20,894 nt of DNA from an uncultured Christensenellaceae bacterium (GTDB lineage Bacteria; Bacillota; Clostridia; Christensenellales; CAG-314). Both the position numbers and the translations under genes were made by a program. Positions 1-5,596 of the stretch are shown here, one piece after another. Numbering within the stretch: position 1 is the stretch's first letter; each line of letters opens with the position of its first letter. The stretch lies in assembly GCA_910586625.1 (NCBI GenBank), contig CAJUIZ010000012.1:1-20894 (forward strand). The letters run 5' to 3'. The notes beneath the pieces were generated by a model. That model was not told where the DNA came from. It saw only the letters and a program-made list of their open reading frames with translations, and did not search any database.

Positions 1-30
1 TTTTACTATTCTGACTAAGCTTGTTTTGAT

Positions 31-55
31 AACATCCTGATAGGGATGTTTTTTT
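31..55 (+). terminator. Intrinsic terminator of a gene upstream of the window
   Basis: A 7-bp perfect stem (AACATCC at 31-37, GGATGTT at 44-50) with a 6-nt loop runs into a seven-T tract at 49-55. This is a textbook rho-independent terminator for a plus-strand gene that ends before the window begins. Confidence 0.75.
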
Positions 56-459
56 ATTGCAATTACTGTTTTTTTTGTAGTTTAGGATATTCACGGTTGT
101 CTCGACATATTTTAATAAAAAAACTGCTTATAATTTGTTTTAATTATATTTTAGCGTACTGTGGCGTATTAAGAATTATTTACTTTATTTCGTAACGATT
201 TGCCATAATAGCATACTAAGAATAATTAGCGACGTTTAACTACAACTAACTGCTATCAATTATACGCTATTACATCGTTGTAAAGTGCGTTAGGTTGTTT
301 CGTGTACGATTTTACATACCTAACAACAATTAACGACACTTAATAATCGTCAATTATTACTAACCGCTTGTTATTAAATCGTATTACGCGGTAATTATAT
401 TTTTAGTAAAAATATTGTTCGTGTACGATATTATATTTTCGCTTTTACAAGCGTTTTTC
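56..459. other. AT-rich intergenic region with no recognisable gene
   Basis: About 400 bases without a convincing coding region. It holds an 11-bp direct repeat (TCGTGTACGAT at 300-310 and 419-429), a loose inverted repeat (TTAGGT at 290-295, ACCTAA at 318-323), and a small terminator-like hairpin (CGCTT at 440-444, AAGCG at 449-453, then five T) just before the first promoter of the downstream operon. It is probably an extended regulatory leader; nothing identifies a bound factor. Confidence 0.4.
300..429. repeat. Pair of 11-bp direct repeats TCGTGTACGAT
   Basis: TCGTGTACGAT occurs at 300-310 and again at 419-429. Each copy is partly palindromic (TCGT-GT-ACGA). The second copy lies 30 bp upstream of a -35 hexamer. 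The pair could be two operator half-sites or sites for one regulator, but this rests only on the repeat itself. Confidence 0.3.
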
Positions 460-490
460 TTGACAAAATTATTGCGGGGGGGGGTATACT
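460..490 (+). promoter_or_regulatory. Promoter with a G9 tract in its spacer (candidate phase-variable)
   Basis: A consensus -35 TTGACA (460-465) and a near-consensus -10 TATACT (485-490) are separated by 19 nt, of which 476-484 is an uninterrupted run of nine G. The spacing is two longer than optimal, so loss of one or two G would bring it to 18 or 17. It lies 161 bp upstream of the first surface-protein start codon, above a second promoter. Confidence 0.55.
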
Positions 491-573
491 TTGTTTATCT
501 GCGGCGCTATATGTTATTTTGTCGATTTGTTTCGTTAAAACTTAAGCGTGTATTTGCGAAATGTAACGGACTA

Positions 574-602
574 TTGACAAACGGTATATTATGCATTACA
601 AT
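574..602 (+). promoter_or_regulatory. Sigma-A promoter of the first surface operon
   Basis: TTGACA (574-579), a 17-nt spacer and TACAAT (597-602, one mismatch to TATAAT). Transcription would start near 609, about 40 nt before the ATG at 651. This is the better-spaced of the two promoters in the leader. Confidence 0.65.
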
Positions 603-650
603 TATAATTAAGTTGCTGCTGTGGAAAAATTTGTGCAAGGGAGATGAATT

Positions 651-2204
651 ATGAAAAAATATCTTATTGCCGCATTGCTAATGCTTTTGTGCGTGCTTTT
701 TATCCCTGTGTCGGCGTTCGCCAATTCCGCGCAGCGCAGATTCGAAGGAATTACGTCCAACGGAACTATAGTGACGGATGCGGACTGTCCCGTGCAGGTA
801 ACATCCGAACAGTTGACCTTTAATATTTCCGATTTTCCCGTTGTTTTCGACAAGCAGACGGAGTACAATTCCAACGTAACGGCGGAATACGCCTTTTACA
901 ATCCCGCCGATTACGACGTAAATATGCAGTTGGTTTTTCCTTTCGGAATGATTCCGTACTGGTCGGAAATGGATTATATAGATGCCGACAAGTATTGCGT
1001 ATACGTTGACGGCGTCAAGATAGAGCGCGGTATCCGCGCGGTATACAGTAGGTACGACAAGCCCTTTAATCTATCGGAGGATATGGCTAAAATATCCGAT
1101 TCCCGCAAATCCTTTATATATTTATCCGACGATACGCCGGTTTATAAGTATGTTTTCAAGTCGGAGTTCAGTCACAGTTACGAAAACTCGTATATGCCTT
1201 ACGCGCGCTTTGCGACGAACGGACTCACTCTGTTTATCGATTCGCAATACAGCTTTAGCAACGACGGCTCTTATCAAAATCGCGTAACGGATTTCTACGG
1301 CGACGGCGAAATTACCGTATATTCGGTAGGCGAGCAGCTGTCGGACGCCTTTTTCAACCCGACTTATCATGTGGAAGTGTACGATCGCGATAAGGGCGAC
1401 TATGCTTACACGGAAAGGACGATACAAGGAGCTACAAGTCATCAATATTTAGGTGAAGGTACGTTTGAAGACGTTTTATTTTACAATTACAACGAACGCT
1501 CTGGCATTTTGCGCGACGATTACTACAATGCGCTGGTGGATAAGCTGGGGAAGGATGTAAGATATTCAGACGGGGCTCACGATTTGAGCCGTTTCGATAT
1601 CGCCCGCGAGCTCATGCTGTGGTATCAATACGACGTAAGCGTGCCGTCCAAGCAAACTGTAATCAACAAGGTTATCGCGCCCACTTATCCTACGGTGGAC
1701 GGATATTTTACGCCGTCCAAGTATCACTACGAATATTTGCTAAGCCCCGCGGCAAGCTGGGCGAGTTTTGCCAACCTTGACGTAACGATAAATACAACTT
1801 GCTATATGTCCAATCCGTCTCTCGAGGGTTTTGTCAAAACGGAAACGGGATACAAGGCGCATTTCGACAGTCTGCCCAAGGGCGAGTTGCAGTTTTCTTT
1901 GTGCGAATCGGAGAATCCCGAAGAATACAAAAGCCCCTTCGTTTGGTTCATTGTGTTATTCTTCGTTTTGGGTTTTGCATTGTTTGTGCTTATCGTGGGC
2001 GGCGTATTGGCGGCTATACTCGTGCCTGTTTTGGTTTACGATCGCAACCGTAAAAAGAAAGGCTTGAAGCCCGTCAACGCCCGCGTGGCGGAGCGCGGCT
2101 CGCCTGTCGACCGCTTGGACGCTTCGTCAACGGCTACGGCGGATACCGACGTATCGGCTTCAAAGAACTCGACTGACAACGGCGACGACAATATGCTTTT
2201 GTAA
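651..2204 (+). CDS. Membrane-anchored surface protein, paralogue A
   Basis: 517-residue protein of unknown function. It has an N-terminal signal peptide (basic MKKY start, hydrophobic core, A-F-A-N cleavage region near residue 25), a large extracellular region, one C-terminal membrane helix at about 430-464, and a 53-residue cytoplasmic tail starting with RNRKKKG. AAGGGAGA at 637-644 sits 6 nt before the ATG and fixes the start. The ectodomain is paralogous to the protein at 2463-3989: both have a YxFYNPxDxD segment early, a DYYNA segment mid-way, and a W-x-Q-(Y/F)-x-V-(S/T)-VP segment later. The early segment loosely recalls DUF4424-type beta-sandwich proteins, but I cannot assign a family. 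It is the first gene of a three-gene operon reading from tandem promoters. Confidence 0.85.
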   Translation: MKKYLIAALLMLLCVLFIPVSAFANSAQRRFEGITSNGTIVTDADCPVQVTSEQLTFNISDFPVVFDKQTEYNSNVTAEYAFYNPADYDVNMQLVFPFGMIPYWSEMDYIDADKYCVYVDGVKIERGIRAVYSRYDKPFNLSEDMAKISDSRKSFIYLSDDTPVYKYVFKSEFSHSYENSYMPYARFATNGLTLFIDSQYSFSNDGSYQNRVTDFYGDGEITVYSVGEQLSDAFFNPTYHVEVYDRDKGDYAYTERTIQGATSHQYLGEGTFEDVLFYNYNERSGILRDDYYNALVDKLGKDVRYSDGAHDLSRFDIARELMLWYQYDVSVPSKQTVINKVIAPTYPTVDGYFTPSKYHYEYLLSPAASWASFANLDVTINTTCYMSNPSLEGFVKTETGYKAHFDSLPKGELQFSLCESENPEEYKSPFVWFIVLFFVLGFALFVLIVGGVLAAILVPVLVYDRNRKKKGLKPVNARVAERGSPVDRLDASSTATADTDVSASKNSTDNGDDNMLL

Positions 2205-2221
2205 TCTAAGGGAAGACGTAA

Positions 2222-2452
2222 ATGACGGATTATACTTCGGTGTATAATTTGATAACTATAGTAGCGTTGCTTCAATTGGCAGTAATGGCGATTGCGGCTA
2301 TCGTCTTGGTTTCATACGGACGGCACCGCAAAAAGAACGGGCTAAACAAGCCCGCTAATCCGCGTGTAGAGCAAAGAAAAAGCTCCTGTTGCGCGGATAA
2401 TTCGTCTACGTCAACCGTTACTCACACGGATACGGACGACGGAAATAATTAG
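2222..2452 (+). CDS. Small single-pass membrane protein sharing the tail motif of its neighbours
   Basis: 76-residue protein with a short outer N-terminus, one membrane helix at about 11-33 and a hydrophilic C-terminal half rich in Ser, Thr and Asp. Just inside the membrane it carries RHRKKNGLNKPANPRV, which closely matches the juxtamembrane RNRKKKGLKPVNARV of the upstream paralogue and, more loosely, the KPDNARRV of the downstream one. It therefore looks like a stand-alone copy of the anchor and tail of the flanking surface proteins, without an ectodomain. AAGGGAAG at 2208-2215 lies 6 nt before the ATG. It starts 17 nt after the previous stop, and its own stop overlaps the next ribosome binding site, so the three genes are one operon. 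Function unknown. Confidence 0.8.
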   Translation: MTDYTSVYNLITIVALLQLAVMAIAAIVLVSYGRHRKKNGLNKPANPRVEQRKSSCCADNSSTSTVTHTDTDDGNN

Positions 2453-2462
2453 GAGAAAACGT

Positions 2463-3989
2463 ATGAAAAAATCCAAATCGGCGTTATTGCTCGTGGCATT
2501 GTTATTGTCGGTATTCGTACTTACGGTGCTGTGCGCCTGTACTCCCGCGGAAAAGGACGGCGTAGAAGTTATAGGAATATCGACTAAGGACAGTTATCCC
2601 GTCCAAATTACGGAATCGTACTACAAGCTGTCCGTTCATAGCTTTCCGTCCGCCGCATTTTACGGCGGAACGTACTATTCGCCGTGCTTTTCGGTGGATT
2701 ATCGGTTTTACAATCCTACCGATACGGATTGTACAATGACGTTGTATTCGCCTGCTATGCTGCCGCGTTACGCCCAAAGCAACACCTACTACTGCGAAAC
2801 GGACTACGGCGTAACGGTTAACGGTTTTGATGCGGACGTAACGTCGCGTTACGCGCTAAGATATATCGGCGGCGGTTCGTCCTTACTGTATTGCTTCGAA
2901 GAATTGCGCGACGACAGGATTCGCCACGACAAATACAACTCCGATTGCCCGGTGTACAGGCAAACCTATACCGTCAGCTCGTCCGCGCCCTACGTCGACG
3001 TAGAGTTCGATGTCAAGTACGATGATTACGTGCTGTTTGAAAATCAGCAAACTTCCGTCAATACTCTGCTTAATACAAAGACAATCAGGCTCAATTCCGT
3101 CAAAAGCGGGACGGAGATAACCGCATATTGTATCGGCGACGTATACGATTTACATTCCCGCGCCAAGCTTACTCCCACCGACGGCAGCGGCAAGCCGACG
3201 GAAGGGGAGTACGATTGCGGTTTAATTCCGCAAACTCCGTTGCAAATAAGCTTCGACGACTTGGCGATGATTTACTACGACGCGAGCGACGGCATATCGG
3301 AAACGGACTACTACAACGCGGTGATGAACGGCTATGTGCGTTATAACGGCATTTCGGAGTCCGAAGGTCTGGAACAATTCCGCGTCGGCGACTTGGTCGA
3401 GTGGAAGCAGTTTCAAGTAACGGTTCCCGCCCGCGGCTATGCTACGTGCCAAATTACGGGGCCGCTTTTTCCGCTGATTAACGTAGACGGTTCGAATGAC
3501 CTTTTCAATTACGATATTATTACAAGTCAATATTCCAAATTTGCCGGTAGTGGAAGTATGAAGGTAGAAGTGGATACTCAGTATGCGTTCAGTGCCGACT
3601 ATTCTTCCGCGGGCATAGTATCTAACGATTCGGGATTTACAGCTTCCTACGACAAGGCGCTGTATACGCGGATTTCACTTTACGATTCCGAAAAAAACGA
3701 CGGATCGGCAGACTCGATATTTAGCGATTTTATGCGTAGCTTTTGGATTGCGTTTTTCGTGCTTACAGCGGTATTCTTCGTAATCCTTCCCGCGGCAATA
3801 GTAGTAATAGTGCTTTCCGTAACGCGCGGTAAAAGCTGTAAAACTGCGGATAAACCCGATAACGCGCGCCGCGTTGCGAGTAATCCCGATTGCACCGATT
3901 CCAAGCTGCGTGTAGACGACGAATTCCGCAATTTGCAAACGACTGCGACTAAGACGGACGAAGAAGACGACGTCGATTCGTCTCGATAA
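2463..3989 (+). CDS. Membrane-anchored surface protein, paralogue B, with lipobox-like signal
   Basis: 508-residue paralogue of the protein at 651-2204. The signal sequence ends in V-L-C-A-C at residues 22-26, which fits a lipobox with Cys26 as the lipidated residue. It also has a C-terminal membrane helix at about 427-453 and a 55-residue acidic cytoplasmic tail, so it may be anchored at both ends, which is unusual. AGGAGA at 2451-2456 overlaps the upstream stop codon and sits 6 nt before the ATG. The shared ectodomain features are the Y-R-FYNPTDTD segment, the DYYNAV segment and W-K-QFQVTVP. The role is unknown; the context suggests a paired surface complex. It is the last gene before a strong terminator. 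Confidence 0.85.
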   Translation: MKKSKSALLLVALLLSVFVLTVLCACTPAEKDGVEVIGISTKDSYPVQITESYYKLSVHSFPSAAFYGGTYYSPCFSVDYRFYNPTDTDCTMTLYSPAMLPRYAQSNTYYCETDYGVTVNGFDADVTSRYALRYIGGGSSLLYCFEELRDDRIRHDKYNSDCPVYRQTYTVSSSAPYVDVEFDVKYDDYVLFENQQTSVNTLLNTKTIRLNSVKSGTEITAYCIGDVYDLHSRAKLTPTDGSGKPTEGEYDCGLIPQTPLQISFDDLAMIYYDASDGISETDYYNAVMNGYVRYNGISESEGLEQFRVGDLVEWKQFQVTVPARGYATCQITGPLFPLINVDGSNDLFNYDIITSQYSKFAGSGSMKVEVDTQYAFSADYSSAGIVSNDSGFTASYDKALYTRISLYDSEKNDGSADSIFSDFMRSFWIAFFVLTAVFFVILPAAIVVIVLSVTRGKSCKTADKPDNARRVASNPDCTDSKLRVDDEFRNLQTTATKTDEEDDVDSSR

Positions 3990-4030
3990 TGACATTACTG
4001 CCGAGTTCAGTAGAATATAGCAAAATACAA

Positions 4031-4065
4031 AAGCGTTTGAATAATTGTTATTTCAAACGCTTTTT
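4031..4065 (+). terminator. Terminator between convergent genes
   Basis: An 11-bp perfect stem (AAGCGTTTGAA at 4031-4041, TTCAAACGCTT at 4052-4062) with a 10-nt loop is followed by T residues to 4065. An A-rich flank on the left makes it plausible in the opposite direction too. It therefore probably serves both the surface operon and the convergent tetR-like gene. Confidence 0.85.
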
Positions 4066-4098
4066 GTTATGTTATAACGGTTGTGGAAGTCGACTGCT

Positions 4099-4698
4099 CT
4101 ATTTTATCAGTTTTACAAGCAAATCTCTTACAATTCGTTTCATAGCGGGATAGTTTAGGTAGCTGTGGTTGTCAAAAACGTATTCGTGCGAAAAGGACTG
4201 AATAATATTCATAGCCATATGCACGCGTTCGGGCAGACTTTCCGCTTGCACGCCCAATTCGCGCAGCTGTTCGGTAACCTGCTCGGTAATGTTATTTTCT
4301 AACTTTATAAATTCCGCGTTTACCAACTCGTCGGTTGCCGCAAGCGAGTGCAAAGTATTGTGCAGTTTGGCGTATTGCTCGTGCAGCTCTATAGTTTTGT
4401 CTATTATGCTTTCGGCAAGCGAAGCGAAGTCAACGTTGCCTTTTGCTTTTTGCATAATGTCGATTAGCGGCAAAGATACTTGTTCGATATAAATTTTAAG
4501 CACACATATAAGAATGTCGCGCTTGTCTTGAAAGTATCCGTAAACGATACCCGTCGACACGCCCGCGCGTTTGGCAATTTCCACCGTATTTGTGCCGTAA
4601 TAGCCTGTTTCTGTAAACAGTTCGTACCCCGCTTGGATTATTTTGTTTTTCTTCTCTATCGACCGCTCCTGCTGCGGTTCTCTTACGATATTCTTCAT
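4099..4698 (-). CDS. TetR/AcrR-family transcriptional regulator
   Basis: 199-residue DNA-binding repressor-type protein. The N-terminal TetR_N domain is clear: helix-turn-helix at about residues 37-56 with VEIAKRAGVSTGIVYGYF, followed by the usual KRDIL. The rest is a helical ligand-binding domain whose ligand cannot be read. I place the start at the ATG at 4698 because AAAGGAAG (4704-4711) sits 5 nt upstream. An in-frame TTG at 4728 would add ten residues but has no ribosome binding site. It is divergent from the feo operon, with back-to-back promoters, and has a leader of about 165 nt containing a perfect 8-bp inverted repeat that could be its own operator. Whether it controls feo is unknown; TetR members often repress themselves and a neighbour. 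Confidence 0.92.
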   Translation of the reverse strand: MKNIVREPQQERSIEKKNKIIQAGYELFTETGYYGTNTVEIAKRAGVSTGIVYGYFQDKRDILICVLKIYIEQVSLPLIDIMQKAKGNVDFASLAESIIDKTIELHEQYAKLHNTLHSLAATDELVNAEFIKLENNITEQVTEQLRELGVQAESLPERVHMAMNIIQSFSHEYVFDNHSYLNYPAMKRIVRDLLVKLIK

Positions 4699-4790
4699 TT
4701 TAGCTTCCTTTAATAATTTTTTGTCCAACGGAACAAGTCATTCTTGTGAGCCGTAATGCGCTTGTTATAAATACACGGTCTTAGCGTTCT

Positions 4791-4814
4791 TTATAAATAA
4801 CGACTGATTTATAA
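4791..4814. promoter_or_regulatory. Perfect inverted repeat in the tetR-like leader, possible operator
   Basis: TTATAAAT (4791-4798) and ATTTATAA (4807-4814) form perfect 8-bp arms around an 8-nt centre. A further TTATAAAT lies at 4765-4772. The site is about 50 bp downstream of the tetR-like transcription start. Size and symmetry fit a TetR-type operator, but AT-rich palindromes also arise by chance. Confidence 0.35.
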
Positions 4815-4870
4815 TTTGGAATTTTATCCTATCCGATAACCTTTATTCTTTTTCGGTTCTTTACATTGAC

Positions 4871-4899
4871 ATTATATATCATATTTATACATTGGTCAA
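4871..4899 (-). promoter_or_regulatory. Promoter of the tetR-like gene
   Basis: Read on the minus strand: TTGACC (4894-4899), a 17-nt spacer, and perfect TATAAT (4871-4876). The predicted start is near 4864, giving a leader of about 165 nt before the ATG at 4698. Confidence 0.7.
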
Positions 4900-4922
4900 T
4901 AAAAATATGAAAAAACTTTCGC

Positions 4923-4958
4923 ATTTTACTTGACTAACGCATAAAGTAGTAGTAAAAT
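4923..4958. repeat. Inverted repeat spanning the feo promoter
   Basis: ATTTTACT (4923-4930) and AGTAAAAT (4951-4958) are exact inverted arms separated by 20 nt. The left arm ends on the first base of the -35 and the right arm contains the whole -10. GCAT/ATGC bases extend the symmetry imperfectly on both sides. It could be the operator of an iron-responsive repressor, although it does not match the Fur or DtxR consensus sequences I know. Confidence 0.35.
4930..4958 (+). promoter_or_regulatory. Promoter of the feo operon
   Basis: TTGACT (4930-4935), a 17-nt spacer and TAAAAT (4953-4958). The -35 is only 30 bp from the divergent -35 of the tetR-like gene. The predicted start near 4965 leaves about 47 nt before the first feoA ATG. 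Confidence 0.7.
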
Positions 4959-5011
4959 GAATGCGAAATTGAAATAAGTTTCATATTTTGTTGCAAAAGG
5001 AGAAAATTTAT

Positions 5012-5227
5012 ATGCCGATAGTAATAGCTCCGCAAAATCAACCCTTGACAATAATAAAAATAGCTGCCGACGACAAAACCAAGAAGCATCTCGAAAGCTT
5101 GGGCATAACCGCCAACGGAGACGTAACCGTACTAAACAGCAGCGGCGGCAGCGTGGTGTGCAAAATCAAGGATGGGCGCGTAGCTCTCGACAGCAATCTG
5201 TCAGCCAAAATTTTCGTCAGGCTCTAA
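5012..5227 (+). CDS. feoA: FeoA-domain protein (first copy)
   Basis: 71-residue stand-alone FeoA domain, a small SH3-like cytoplasmic protein that assists the ferrous-iron transporter FeoB. Family features visible are the central L-x-SLGI-x-x-G segment, followed by V-T-V-L and the short beta strands ending in L-S-A-K-I-x-V. The start is set by AAGGAGA (4997-5003) before the ATG at 5012; an in-frame TTG at 4988 lies upstream of the ribosome binding site and is discarded. It is the first gene of the operon feoA-feoA-feoB-small protein. It is more divergent and slightly shorter than the second copy, and the 99-nt gap between them contains only a weak hairpin (ACGCG at 5273-5277, CGCGT at 5283-5287). 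Confidence 0.85.
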   Translation: MPIVIAPQNQPLTIIKIAADDKTKKHLESLGITANGDVTVLNSSGGSVVCKIKDGRVALDSNLSAKIFVRL

Positions 5228-5326
5228 CCGCTTTGCGGCGTAAGCATACACGTATCCCAATCAGATAGATATACGCGTTTTGCGCGTTGTATTTATACCA
5301 ATAACTTACCAAAGGAGAGAATCATT

Positions 5327-5596
5327 ATGGAAAAGACCCTAAACCAATTTACATTGGGCGAGCAAGGCGTAGTAAAAAGCGTCGGCGGCGAAGGCAAAAT
5401 AAAACGCCGTCTGTTCGATATGGGCATCACCCCGGGCGCGGAAATTATGCTCCGCAAAAAAGCTCCGCTGGGCGATCCTATCGAAATAACTGTTCGCGGA
5501 TATGAATTGACGTTGCGTAAAACGGAAGCGGCTTGCGTCAATATGGTTGTCGCGTCCGAAACAGCCACGACGGCAAAGGAGAGCGGCGCCAAATGA
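5327..5596 (+). CDS. feoA: FeoA-domain protein (second copy)
   Basis: 89-residue FeoA, the canonical form: RRLFDMGITPGAEI is the family's signature turn, followed by APLGDPIEITVRGYELTLRK. It is a cytoplasmic partner of FeoB in Fe(II) uptake. AAAGGAGAG at 5311-5319 precedes the ATG. Its stop codon overlaps the FeoB start in an ATGA arrangement (5593-5596), so the two are translationally coupled. Two consecutive feoA genes before feoB are common in Clostridia. Confidence 0.95.
   Translation: MEKTLNQFTLGEQGVVKSVGGEGKIKRRLFDMGITPGAEIMLRKKAPLGDPIEITVRGYELTLRKTEAACVNMVVASETATTAKESGAK

Noticed and set aside
415..654. 79-codon open frame overlapping the first surface gene start by 4 nt
   Set aside because: It starts with TTG without any ribosome binding site, runs through both promoters and the G9 tract, and resembles no family; the overlap with the next ATG is probably fortuitous.
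4699..4728. TTG extension of the tetR-like gene by ten residues
   Set aside because: No ribosome binding site precedes it, whereas the ATG at 4698 has AAAGGAAG at ideal distance.
5228..5326. Riboswitch or terminator between the two feoA genes
   Set aside because: Only a 5-bp hairpin with no T tract and no known aptamer pattern is present.
5533..5592. Twenty-residue N-terminal extension of FeoB
   Set aside because: It overlaps feoA coding sequence and is unlike FeoB N-termini; the ATGA overlap at 5593 is the natural start.
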